Source: Mycobacterium sp. 852013-50091_SCH5140682
GTDB lineage: Bacteria; Actinomycetota; Actinomycetes; Mycobacteriales; Mycobacteriaceae
DNA: 64,000 bases
Assembly: GCF_001665685.1 (NCBI RefSeq)
Contig: NZ_LZTB01000011.1
Coordinates: forward strand, 1-64,000
Reading direction: 5' to 3'
This document shows positions 17,153 through 26,000 of this stretch, in pieces. The first letter of the stretch is position 1; the number at the start of each line of letters is the position of its first letter. The notes below the pieces were generated by a model. It made no database searches and was not told the DNA's origin. It saw nothing but the letters and a program-made list of their open reading frames with translations. Made by a program: the position numbers and the translations under genes.

Positions 17153-17920
17153 GTGACCTCGACCGCGACCTGCAACCGTCAGTGGAACCCGGGCATCGAG
17201 ATGGCTTCCCCCGATGACACAACGTCGTCGAACGCTGACGCCGCGTTCAGCACATGGGATATCCGCTACGGTTCCAGGAAGACTCGGACACTCAACGTGC
17301 AGGGGTCCGGTCGCCCGATCATTCTGTTGCACCCGTTCGGCGTTGCCGCCGACACCTGGGGACCTGTACTCGGTTCCCTCGGACGTTCCGGTAACACCGC
17401 CTACGCACCAGACTTGATCGGGGCCGGGCGCGCGGACGGCTTCACAACTGGACCGCTGTTGCCACAACTCGACGAGTTCATTGCAGCGGTCGTCGCCGCA
17501 CACAGCACCGAAGGACCGGTCACTCTTGTCGGCGTCTCCCACAGCGCAGTGCTCGCCCTGCGAGCAGCCGCCGCTGCACCGCACAGCGTCAATGCCGTCA
17601 TTGCTGTTGGAGTTCCGCACAGCGAGTCACCGATCGCCCGGTACCGGGCGATCGCAATGCGGTCATCTGTGCCACGGCTGTCGAAACCACTACGACGCGA
17701 ACTCAGCCGGCTCACTGTGGACAACCCCGTCACCTGCCCCACCATCATTGTCCAAGGCCTGCGGGGCACATCGGGTGCGATCAACAGCGCCCGCAGACTG
17801 CAAGAAGCTCTGCCCCACAGTCGACTTGCGCTTCTGCCGCGCAGCGGGCCATTCACCCACCGCGACAACCCCATGCGGATCGCCGCGTACGCTCGCGAAC
17901 TGGCAGCGATGGCACGCTGA
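17153..17920 (+). CDS. Alpha/beta hydrolase, short form
   Basis: A 255-residue alpha/beta-hydrolase-like protein. The oxyanion motif LLHPFG is at about residue 58 and the nucleophile elbow is GVSHSAV, with Ser instead of the usual final Gly. A late histidine is in FTHRDNP. The acid expected after the sixth strand is not obvious (IIVQGLRGTS), and the cap region is very short. It may be an esterase or enol-lactonase relative with altered chemistry. The GTG start has AAGGAAGG upstream. It follows the permease by 151 bp on the same strand and may belong to the same regulon. Confidence 0.7.
   Translation: MTSTATCNRQWNPGIEMASPDDTTSSNADAAFSTWDIRYGSRKTRTLNVQGSGRPIILLHPFGVAADTWGPVLGSLGRSGNTAYAPDLIGAGRADGFTTGPLLPQLDEFIAAVVAAHSTEGPVTLVGVSHSAVLALRAAAAAPHSVNAVIAVGVPHSESPIARYRAIAMRSSVPRLSKPLRRELSRLTVDNPVTCPTIIVQGLRGTSGAINSARRLQEALPHSRLALLPRSGPFTHRDNPMRIAAYARELAAMAR
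17631..17654. repeat. Perfect 24-bp palindrome inside hydrolase gene
   Basis: A perfect self-complementary sequence of 24 bases with left arm CGATCGCCCGGT, containing KpnI-like GGTACC at its centre. It lies within the coding region of the alpha/beta hydrolase, where it encodes Pro-Ile-Ala-Arg-Tyr-Arg-Ala-Ile. It has no spacer, so it is not a normal RNA hairpin; it could be a protein-binding site or chance. Confidence 0.6.
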
Positions 17921-18000
17921 CCCGGAACAAACCCGCGGAATCTGCCATCAACAACGGCCCACCCTGACACCCGCAGACGGCAACCCGCTTTAATGAGCCA

Positions 18001-18873
18001 ATGGCCACCTCGCGTGTCCGGGACACCGCACTGGGCTACTCGCTTGTCGCACCCAGCCTGTTCGGCGTCGTCACCTTCCTCGTGCTGCCCATGCTGGTGG
18101 TGGCGTGGCTGAGCCTGCACCGGTGGGATCTGCTGGGGCCGATCACCTACGTCGGGTTCGACAATTGGACTGCGGTGCTCACCGATTCGTCGTTCGCCAC
18201 CTCACTGCTGGTGACACTGTTGTTCGTGCTGTTGGTGGTGCCGACCCAGACTGCGCTGGGGCTGTTCGCGGCGACGCTGCTGGCCCGCGGCCTGCCCGGC
18301 AGCGGCTTCTTCCGCACCTTTTACGTGCTGCCGTGGATCTGCGCCCCACTGGCCATCGCGGTGTTGTGGCGCTGGATCCTGGCACCCACCGACGGCGCCG
18401 TCAGCACCGTGCTCGGCCACCAGATCGACTGGCTGACGGATCCGAGCCTGGCGCTGCCGCTGGTGTCGGCGGTGGTGATCTGGACCAACGTCGGCTACGT
18501 CACGCTGTTCTTCCTCGCAGGCATCCTCAACATTCCCGAGGACGTGCACAACGCGGCCCGCACCGACGGCGCGAACACCTGGCAACGGTTCCGCCACATC
18601 ACGTTGCCCATGCTGCGACCCACCATGTTCTTCGTCCTGGTCACCGGAATCGTCAGCGCAGCCCAGGTATTCGACACCGTCTACGCGTTGACCGCAGGCG
18701 GACCGCAGGGACGCACCGACGTGGTCGCGCACCGCATCTACGCCGAGGCGTTCGGCGCAGCTGCCGTGGGCCGCGCATCGGTGATGGCGATCGTGTTGTT
18801 CGTCCTGCTGGTCGGCATCACCGTGGTCCAGCACCTCTACTTCCGCCGCCGGATCAGCTATGACCTCACGTAA
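18001..18873 (+). CDS. Sugar ABC transporter permease (MalF type)
   Basis: A 290-residue inner-membrane permease with six hydrophobic segments and the EAA loop that contacts the ATPase (AARTDGANTWQRFRHITLP near residue 190). It belongs to the carbohydrate-uptake CUT1 group. It pairs with the next permease (14-bp overlap) and the solute-binding protein. No clear Shine-Dalgarno sequence precedes the ATG, so translation may be leaderless or the start misplaced. No ATPase gene is adjacent; CUT1 systems often share an MsmK/UgpC-type ATPase encoded elsewhere. Confidence 0.9.
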   Translation: MATSRVRDTALGYSLVAPSLFGVVTFLVLPMLVVAWLSLHRWDLLGPITYVGFDNWTAVLTDSSFATSLLVTLLFVLLVVPTQTALGLFAATLLARGLPGSGFFRTFYVLPWICAPLAIAVLWRWILAPTDGAVSTVLGHQIDWLTDPSLALPLVSAVVIWTNVGYVTLFFLAGILNIPEDVHNAARTDGANTWQRFRHITLPMLRPTMFFVLVTGIVSAAQVFDTVYALTAGGPQGRTDVVAHRIYAEAFGAAAVGRASVMAIVLFVLLVGITVVQHLYFRRRISYDLT

Positions 18874-19672
18874 CGTCGGGATCTACGTCGGGCTGGTGTT
18901 CGGCGCGGTCATCACGCTGCTGCCGTTCGGGCTGGGACTGCTGACGTCGTTCACCTCGGCGCAGCAGTTCAACACCGATTCACCTCTGTCACTGCCGAAA
19001 CCGCCGACGTTCCAGAACTACCTGGGCCTCGCCGATGCGGGCTTCGGCCGGGCCATCGTCGTGACCGCACTCATGACCGCCGTGATCCTGATCGGGCAGC
19101 TGGTGTTCTCCGTGCTCGCCGCGTATGCCTTTGCCCGGCTGCAGTTTCCGGGACGCGACGCGCTGTTCTGGGTGTACGTCGCCACCCTGATGGTGCCGGC
19201 GACAGTGACGGTGGTGCCGCTGTATCTGATGATGGCCGAAGCCGGGTTGCGCAACACCTTCTGGGCCTTGGTGCTGCCCTTCATGTTCGGCTCGCCGTAC
19301 GCGATCTTCCTGCTGCGCGAGTACTTTCGCTCGATCCCTGGTGACTTGATCAGCGCGGCCCGCCTCGACGGGGCCAACACGCTGGACGTGATCACCCATG
19401 TGGTGGTGCCTGCCAGCCGGTCGATTCTGGTCACCCTCGGGCTGATCACCGTGGTGACCCAGTGGAACAACTTCCTGTGGCCGTTGGTGATCACCAGCGG
19501 ACACAAATGGCAGGTGCTGACGGTGGCTACCGCGGGCCTGCAGACCCAGTACAACGCGCAGTGGACACTGGTGATGGCGGCGACGACGGTCGCGATCGTG
19601 CCGCTGCTGGTGCTGTTCGTCGCGCTGTCCCGCAACATCGTCCGTTCGATCGTCGTCACGGGCATCAAATGA
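18860..19672 (+). CDS. Sugar ABC transporter permease (MalG type)
   Basis: A 270-residue permease with six membrane segments and an EAA loop reading SAARLDGANTLDVITHVVVP near residue 175. It would form the heterodimeric channel with the preceding permease. The start lies inside the end of that gene, and its stop overlaps the ATG of the binding protein as ATGA, so all three are translated together. The substrate is unknown; the family handles oligosaccharides, polyols and glycerol phosphates. Confidence 0.9.
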   Translation: MTSRNVGIYVGLVFGAVITLLPFGLGLLTSFTSAQQFNTDSPLSLPKPPTFQNYLGLADAGFGRAIVVTALMTAVILIGQLVFSVLAAYAFARLQFPGRDALFWVYVATLMVPATVTVVPLYLMMAEAGLRNTFWALVLPFMFGSPYAIFLLREYFRSIPGDLISAARLDGANTLDVITHVVVPASRSILVTLGLITVVTQWNNFLWPLVITSGHKWQVLTVATAGLQTQYNAQWTLVMAATTVAIVPLLVLFVALSRNIVRSIVVTGIK

Positions 19673-21000
19673 GGCCGCGCTTTTCGACGCTGGCGGCCAC
19701 GGTCCTGGCGCTGACCATGGCCGTGCTCCTTGGCCTGGCCGTGCTTCTGGGCCGCGATACCGAACCGTCGGGACACGTCGTGGTGACCGTACGACTGTGG
19801 GATCAACAGGCCGCGGCGGCCTACCGGGAATCGTTCGCCGAGTTCAGCCGGGAGCATCCCGACATCGAGGTGCGCGTCAACACCGTGGCGTACTCGTCGT
19901 ACTTCGACACGTTGCGCACCGACGTGGCCGGCGGCAGCGCCGACGACATCTTCTGGCTGTCCAATGCCTACTTCGCCGGCTACGCCGACAGCGGCCGGTT
20001 GATGGATATCGGAAAGACCCTGGGTCCCAATGCTGCCCGCGCGTGGGAGCCGTCGGTGGTCAGCCAATTCACCCGCCACGACGCGTTGTGGGGTGTGCCG
20101 CAGCTGACCGACGCCGGCATCGCGGTGTTCTTCAACGCCGACCTGCTCGACGCCGCCGGGGTCGACCTCACCGAACTGCTCAGCCTGCGGTGGTCCGACG
20201 GGCCCGACGACACGCTGCGCCCGCTGCTGGCCCGGCTCACCGTCGACGAGCACGGCCGCACTGCCGCCACCGAGGGCTTCGATCCGACCCGGATCAGGCA
20301 GTGGGGTTACAACGCGGCCAACGACATGCAAGGCATCTACCTGAACTACATCGGTTCAGCCGGAGGCCAATTCACTGTCGGCGATCGCTTCGCCTTCGAC
20401 AACCCGCAAGCCGTCGAAGCGTTCACGTATCTGGTGCGGCTGATCAACACCGACCACGTCGCGCCGCCGGCCTCGGTCACCAACGGCAACGGCGATTTCT
20501 CGCGCAACACGTTCCTGCAGGGGCGGATGGCGTTGTTCCAGTCGGGCACCTTCAACCTGGCGGCCATCGCCAACCAGGCGCCGTTCCGCTGGGGGGTGGT
20601 GATGCTGCCCGAAGGACCGAAAGGCCGGGTCAGTGTCACGAATGGCATTGCGGCCGCCGCTAATTCGGCCACCAGGCATCCCGACGCGGTACGCCAGGTG
20701 TTGACATGGATGGGCAGTAAACAGGGCAACGCGTTCCTCGGGGCGCACGGTGCCGCTGTGCCCGCCGTGCTGGCGGCGCAGCCGGTCTACCACGATTACT
20801 GGAAGTCGCGTGGGGTGGATGTGACCCCGTTCTTCCGGGTGCTGCGCGGACCGCATGTTCCGGCGCCGGGCGGACCGGGCTTCCCCGCCGGGTACCAGGC
20901 GCTGCGGCCGTATTTCGATGAAATGTTCCGCGGCCGTACGGATGTCGCGACCAGCCTGGCCGACGCGCAGTGGGCCGCGAACGGTGCCGCGGCACGCTAA
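19669..21000 (+). CDS. Extracellular solute-binding protein of sugar ABC transporter
   Basis: A 443-residue binding protein of the family-1 (MalE-like) type. It has a hydrophobic N-terminal segment (residues 9-28) and the mature sequence starts VVVTVRLWDQQAAAAYRESF. The usual lipobox cysteine is missing, so it may be a membrane-anchored or secreted protein rather than a lipoprotein. SSYFDTLRTDVAGG and DIFWLSN are typical of the fold. The ATG overlaps the permease stop (ATGA). Its end overlaps the convergent cyclase-AAA gene by 4 bp. Confidence 0.88.
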   Translation: MRPRFSTLAATVLALTMAVLLGLAVLLGRDTEPSGHVVVTVRLWDQQAAAAYRESFAEFSREHPDIEVRVNTVAYSSYFDTLRTDVAGGSADDIFWLSNAYFAGYADSGRLMDIGKTLGPNAARAWEPSVVSQFTRHDALWGVPQLTDAGIAVFFNADLLDAAGVDLTELLSLRWSDGPDDTLRPLLARLTVDEHGRTAATEGFDPTRIRQWGYNAANDMQGIYLNYIGSAGGQFTVGDRFAFDNPQAVEAFTYLVRLINTDHVAPPASVTNGNGDFSRNTFLQGRMALFQSGTFNLAAIANQAPFRWGVVMLPEGPKGRVSVTNGIAAAANSATRHPDAVRQVLTWMGSKQGNAFLGAHGAAVPAVLAAQPVYHDYWKSRGVDVTPFFRVLRGPHVPAPGGPGFPAGYQALRPYFDEMFRGRTDVATSLADAQWAANGAAAR

Positions 21001-24000
21001 CCGACCCGCAGCATCCCCTCGGCCCATGCCAGGTGTCCTTCGAAGCCAAAGGATTTCGCCTTGGCGCGATATTTCTCGACCAGCACAGGATAGGCCGTGT
21101 CGTCACGCGCTCCGGCCAGCAAGGCGCGCAGACGATCCGACACGATATCGAACAGCACAACGCCGGGTTCCGCCTGCTCGCCCTGCAACTGGTCGATCGC
21201 GGCCTGAACCTCGCATAGATCGTCATCGGATCCGCGGGCGATCAACTGTTCGGCCAACGCACTGAGCGCGACCCCACGGCCCAACCACTCGCCCGCGGCG
21301 GTCTGGCCGGCAGCGATGCCGCGCAGCGCGACGATGGCGCCGTCACGATCTCCCTCAAGCACCCGCCGCCGAGCGAAGGCGATGTCGATAGGCGCCAGGA
21401 CAGGCATCGCAAACCGCTCCTGCGCGACGGCCTCCCGTGTCTGGTCCAGCAATGCGAAACCCTCGGCACTCTGCGGATCCGCCGCCACGAGCGCCAGCCC
21501 GCGTGCGCAGCGGGCCGCATCCAACGCGTAACCCTCGCCGAGTTCTTCGGCGAATCGCAGGGCTTCAGCAGTCTCGCGCAAGATTTCCTCGTCCATACGC
21601 AGCGTGCCGTAGGCCCAGCCTATGTTGACGCCGTACACCAACAGCACGCCGCGCGCCGCCGGGTTGATATCGCGCAACATTGCCAAAGCCCGATCGAGTT
21701 CGTCACGCCAGCCCGGTTGCCCGAAGCACGATCGTGCGACGGCCTGCAGCATCATCGCGATCAGCAACGGCGACTCCGTGACGATACTGCCTCGGCGCGG
21801 ATCCCCGGCCGAGAGGTCGATCACGCGTTGCGCCAGCCGGACCAGATCGGTCATCTCCCCCATCGCGAATTTGGCGATGAGGGTGGTGTGCAGCAGGCCG
21901 ACCGTCAGGTCAGGGTCGGCGATCGCGTCGAGGATTCCGACGAGTTCCGAAGCCAACTCGGCCGCATCACGAAAGTGCCCGTGCCCGAGCAGTGCACCCA
22001 CCTGCCCGGCCATGCCGATGGCCAGCGACCGCTTGTCGTCGGCCTCCTCGGCCAGCGCCCGCAGTTCGTCGAATCCGCTGTCGCGCATCGGGCCACCGGA
22101 GCGAAAACTGGTGCCGGAGATCAACGCCCGCGGCGCGATGCGCAGGGCCGGACGCTGCGGGTCGTCGACGAGCAACCGATCAGCGACCTGACCGGCCCGC
22201 TGCCAACTCATCCGGGCAGCCCGGACATCGCGGAATCTCGACCAGTCTCCGGCACGCATGTGCCAGTCGTAGGCCTGACGGAGTTCGCCGCCGGCTTCGA
22301 GGTGATCGGCGATCAACGCGGCATTCTCGTCCCGCGGCTCGATCGCCGCAGCCACACACCGATGTAGCTGTGCACGTTCAGATTTCAACTGGGCACGGTA
22401 CATCACCGACCAGATCATCGGATGCCGAAATGCGTACTGCGCCTTGGGTGTGGATGCCACCTGTTCGATGAGTTCGGCCGTGACCAGCCTGCTGAGCTGA
22501 GTCGTGTCGGCGAACTGGGCCAGCAGGGTTTCATCGAACCGTGCGCCCACGACGGCGGCGGCGCTCAGGGTGCGCTTGGCCGCGGCGTCAAGCCGATCGA
22601 CCCGCGCGGCGATGGCAGCTTGTAACGTCGCGGGCACCGCAACATCGTCGGCACCGGTCGGACACAGATAACAGCCGCGCCCGCCGGCAAGTACACCGCG
22701 GTCCGCGAGATCACGCACGATCTCCTGCACGAAAAACGGGTTGCCCGCGGCCCGCTCGGCGATCTGGCCGGCCAGACCGCCGACCGACGCGTCGCGCCCG
22801 AGCAGTCCGGTGACCAGTTCGGCCGTCTGTTCATCGTCGAGCGGCGACAGCGCGATGGTCTGCGCGCCGGGATATCGGCTGAGCACGCCGTCGTACTCCG
22901 GGCGGTAGGTCACCAGCACCAGCGAGCGCGCCCGGGTCAACGTCGCGACCAGGTCGAGCAGCACCGCTTCACTGACCGGGTCGATCCAATGCGCATCCTC
23001 GATCACATACACACTCGTGGCCGGGCAAGCCGTCACCACCGCGTCGACCAGTGCCGTCACGCGTCTGCGCCGGGCGCCGGCCCCGATATCAGGCAGCCGG
23101 ACTTCCGGGGCACCGATGCTCAACGCGTCCTCCAACAGCACCCGGTCGGCTTCGTCGATGTCAGGTAGCCTGGCCCGCAACAGGTTCCGCGCCATCGCGT
23201 CGTCACCGACCCCGTCGACGCCGAACATCGCCCGCATCAACTCCGAAACCACCGAGAGCGGAACGTCGGCGGTGTGCGACTCACAGAACGCCGAGAACAC
23301 CTGAATGCCACGGCCGACCGCGATGGCCAGGGTCTCGGCGATCAAGCGGCTCTTCCCGATTCCCGGGGGGCCGACCACGCCGGCGACGCATCCCGCACCG
23401 CCGGCGGTCCGGTCGAGCATGCCGACCAGGGCGGCCAGTTCCCAGCTGCGGCCGACGAGTCGGGTGCCGCCGCGTCCGATGCGCGCCTGCTGATGCGGGG
23501 CGATCCCAACCAGTCTGCGAGCGGACACCGGCTCGGTGGCGCCCTTGATCCGGACCTGTTGCGGAGCGTCGAGCACGACGGTGTGCTCGACCAGCCGTGC
23601 GGTCGATTCGCTGAGCATCACCCCACCGGCGGGTGCCACCGACTCCATCCGCTGTGCCAATCCGACCTGGGCACCCACCGCGGTGTAGCCGAGCGGGCCA
23701 GAGCCGATGTCGCCTGCGATGACCTCACCGGAATTCAGGCCGATGCGCAGCTGCAGCGGCAACCCGTCGCGGCGGCCGACATCGACCGCCAGCCGCTGTA
23801 CCTCCTGCTGAATTTCCAACGCCGTCAAACAGGCACGAAAAGCGTGATCCTCCAAGGCAACAGGTGCCCCGAACAACGCCATGATGCCGTCGCCGGTGAA
23901 CTTGTCGACCGTGCCACCGTAGCGCTGGACCACCCGGGCACAGCGCTGCACCAATTCGGTCATGATCTCGCGCAGCCGTTCGGCACCGACCGCGGCCGCG

Positions 24001-24155
24001 ATGTCCATCGAGTGCACGACATCGGCGAACAGAACCGTCACCTGCTTGTACTCGGCCGGCCCGGCCGCATCGGCGAGCGGGGCGCCGCACGCGTCGCAGA
24101 ACCGAGCACCATCGCGCGCCACCCGGCCGCATCGTCGACACGTCACTACCGTCAT
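20997..24155 (-). CDS. Class III nucleotide cyclase-AAA ATPase-TPR protein
   Basis: A 1052-residue multidomain protein. Residues 6-24 form a zinc ribbon with two CxxC pairs. A class III cyclase domain spans about 35-215 with metal-binding acids in FADVVH and KFTGDGIMALFG and the Asn/Arg region GYTAVGAQVGLAQRME. An AAA ATPase follows with GPPGIGKSRL near 265 and Walker B-like VYVIEDAHWID. The C-terminal half is helical TPR-like sequence. Mycobacterial relatives often end in a LuxR helix-turn-helix; none is visible here. It may make cAMP in response to a signal sensed by the ATPase or TPR part. Convergent with the ABC importer. Confidence 0.88.
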   Translation of the reverse strand: MTVVTCRRCGRVARDGARFCDACGAPLADAAGPAEYKQVTVLFADVVHSMDIAAAVGAERLREIMTELVQRCARVVQRYGGTVDKFTGDGIMALFGAPVALEDHAFRACLTALEIQQEVQRLAVDVGRRDGLPLQLRIGLNSGEVIAGDIGSGPLGYTAVGAQVGLAQRMESVAPAGGVMLSESTARLVEHTVVLDAPQQVRIKGATEPVSARRLVGIAPHQQARIGRGGTRLVGRSWELAALVGMLDRTAGGAGCVAGVVGPPGIGKSRLIAETLAIAVGRGIQVFSAFCESHTADVPLSVVSELMRAMFGVDGVGDDAMARNLLRARLPDIDEADRVLLEDALSIGAPEVRLPDIGAGARRRRVTALVDAVVTACPATSVYVIEDAHWIDPVSEAVLLDLVATLTRARSLVLVTYRPEYDGVLSRYPGAQTIALSPLDDEQTAELVTGLLGRDASVGGLAGQIAERAAGNPFFVQEIVRDLADRGVLAGGRGCYLCPTGADDVAVPATLQAAIAARVDRLDAAAKRTLSAAAVVGARFDETLLAQFADTTQLSRLVTAELIEQVASTPKAQYAFRHPMIWSVMYRAQLKSERAQLHRCVAAAIEPRDENAALIADHLEAGGELRQAYDWHMRAGDWSRFRDVRAARMSWQRAGQVADRLLVDDPQRPALRIAPRALISGTSFRSGGPMRDSGFDELRALAEEADDKRSLAIGMAGQVGALLGHGHFRDAAELASELVGILDAIADPDLTVGLLHTTLIAKFAMGEMTDLVRLAQRVIDLSAGDPRRGSIVTESPLLIAMMLQAVARSCFGQPGWRDELDRALAMLRDINPAARGVLLVYGVNIGWAYGTLRMDEEILRETAEALRFAEELGEGYALDAARCARGLALVAADPQSAEGFALLDQTREAVAQERFAMPVLAPIDIAFARRRVLEGDRDGAIVALRGIAAGQTAAGEWLGRGVALSALAEQLIARGSDDDLCEVQAAIDQLQGEQAEPGVVLFDIVSDRLRALLAGARDDTAYPVLVEKYRAKAKSFGFEGHLAWAEGMLRVG

Positions 24156-24229
24156 CTGGCTCTCTACCGACCCGGAACTCCCCGCTCAGGATAGGTCTGT
24201 GGGCAAGCCTTGATCGGTAGATTGTGCTG

Positions 24230-25126
24230 ATGCCCGTCTACAACAGCCGTACCCGGCGTCGCCTCGCCGCGGCGGCCCTGCTGGCCGTGACGATTTCGGT
24301 GACGACGCAGGCGTGCGCGGCCGGGCATTCCCCGAGCTCGACGGCACCGGAAGCGCCGCCGGCCGCGGCGACGGCTGCCCCCGCCCCCGCGGCGCCGTTC
24401 ACCGCATCTCCCCCGCTCAATGGCCCGAACGACAACACGCCCAAACCCGCTGACGAAGACCGCGACATCGTCAAGACCGCATCACTGACACTGACCGCCG
24501 CCGACACCACCGCAGCCGCCGACAAGGCCACGACCATCGTCACCGATGCCGGCGGACGCGTGGACAGCCGCTCGGAGGATGCCGGTTCCAGTTCGGGGCG
24601 CGCCCACGTCGCGCTGGTGCTGCGGGTACCGGTCACCAAACTCGACAAGACGCTCACCGACGTCAAAGGCCTCGGAACCGTCAACACGCTCGAAATTCAT
24701 GCCGACGATGTGACCAACCAGCGCGTCGACCTCGATGCGCGGATCACCGCATTGCAGACCTCTGTCGACCGGCTGCTCGGGATCATGCGCGACGCCAAGG
24801 ATCCCGACGCGTTGATCAAAGCCGAGAACGCGTTGTCCCAGCGGCAGGCCGACTTGGACAGCCTGCGCGCGCAGCGGGCTCACCTCGGTGAGCAGATCGC
24901 CTTCAGCACGCTCAACCTCGACGTCTATGCCGAGAACTTCGGCGGCCCGACCAAGCAGTATCACGGGTTCTTCGGTCAGGTCGAACGCGGCTGGGACGGC
25001 ATGGTCAGCTTCGCCTCGGGGGCGGTCATGCTGTTCGGGCTGCTGCTGCCCTGGCTCGCGGCGCTGGCGCTGGCGGGCGGTGCCGGCTACGCCGCCATCC
25101 GACTATTGACGACGCGGCGCCACTGA
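24230..25126 (+). CDS. DUF4349-family lipoprotein
   Basis: A 298-residue exported protein. The N-terminal signal ends in a plausible lipobox around TTQACAAG (Cys near 28). A Pro/Ala-rich linker follows, then the DUF4349 core including a predicted coiled coil (about 165-215) and a C-terminal membrane helix with LLLPWLAALALAGG. The molecular role of the family is not established; it is usually envelope-associated. The ATG at 24230 or a GTG two codons earlier could start it; no clear ribosome site is seen. It stands alone between the divergent cyclase gene and the convergent ECF genes. Confidence 0.82.
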   Translation: MPVYNSRTRRRLAAAALLAVTISVTTQACAAGHSPSSTAPEAPPAAATAAPAPAAPFTASPPLNGPNDNTPKPADEDRDIVKTASLTLTAADTTAAADKATTIVTDAGGRVDSRSEDAGSSSGRAHVALVLRVPVTKLDKTLTDVKGLGTVNTLEIHADDVTNQRVDLDARITALQTSVDRLLGIMRDAKDPDALIKAENALSQRQADLDSLRAQRAHLGEQIAFSTLNLDVYAENFGGPTKQYHGFFGQVERGWDGMVSFASGAVMLFGLLLPWLAALALAGGAGYAAIRLLTTRRH

Positions 25127-25157
25127 CCCGTCACCGCCGCTGGGCCAAATTTGCTCC

Positions 25158-26000
25158 TCACGTGCGCGGCAGGCTGGTGCCGAGCACCGTCAGCTCCAGC
25201 GCCAACGCACTGCCGCACACCAGGATCAGCACCGCGAACGCCACCCAGTCCCGAGCCTTGGGCCGCGACGGCAGCGCCGAGATCTGGCCCGTGCCGCCGC
25301 GCGCGGTGATCGCGTCACCCATCTCGTCGGCGCGGCGCAGTGCCACGGTGACCGACGCGGCCAGCAGATCGACGACGTCGCCCACCCGTTGCTTGCGCCG
25401 GGCCCGGAACGACTCTGCGCGTTCTTTGGGCCGCAGCCGTCGTGCCGCATACAGCGTGCGGAATTCGTCGATCAGCATCGGAAAAGCGCGCAGCGCCAAC
25501 GCGATTGTCACCGCCCAGTCGTGCACCGGAATGCCCACGAACCGCAACGGGCGGCCCAGTGTCGCGACCGCCGGGGCGATGTCGGCGACGTTGGTGGTCC
25601 AGGACACCAGAGCCCCGAGGCCGAGCAAGACGATCGACAACGCGGTGATGCGCAGGAAGTTGAGCAGCCCGCCGAGGCCGATGTGCATCGACCCGACATC
25701 GATGATCGGGGCGCCGCCTGCCAGCGTCGCCGTCGCCGCGCCCAGCGCCATCAGCACCCACAACCAGAACGGCACCGAGGGCAACGCGCCGCGCGGGATG
25801 TGCGCCAGCCGGGCCACTGCAAGCACCAGCACCCCGACGAAGGCGATGGGCACCCACCCGGGGTAGAAGGTCAGCAGCACGCCGATGCCTGCCACCGCCA
25901 GAAGTTTGGTGCCGGCCCACAGTTGGTGGATGACACTGTCCCCGGGCACCGGCCGCAGCAGCACCATAGGCCTGCGTTGCCCTCGGGTCGGCGCGGTCAT
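25158..26000 (-). CDS. ecfT: ECF transporter transmembrane protein EcfT
   Basis: A 280-residue CbiQ/EcfT-type membrane protein with several hydrophobic segments. Two cytoplasmic coupling motifs with short Ala-Arg-x signatures are present (AARRLRP and ARGGTG near the C-terminus); these helices contact the ATPases. It starts with an AGGAGGTG ribosome site, and its ATG overlaps the upstream gene's stop (ATGA). With the fused ATPase/membrane protein it forms an energy-coupling-factor vitamin or metal importer. The pair and the MarR gene next to it match Rv2325c-Rv2327 in order, from memory. Confidence 0.9.
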   Translation of the reverse strand: MTAPTRGQRRPMVLLRPVPGDSVIHQLWAGTKLLAVAGIGVLLTFYPGWVPIAFVGVLVLAVARLAHIPRGALPSVPFWLWVLMALGAATATLAGGAPIIDVGSMHIGLGGLLNFLRITALSIVLLGLGALVSWTTNVADIAPAVATLGRPLRFVGIPVHDWAVTIALALRAFPMLIDEFRTLYAARRLRPKERAESFRARRKQRVGDVVDLLAASVTVALRRADEMGDAITARGGTGQISALPSRPKARDWVAFAVLILVCGSALALELTVLGTSLPRT

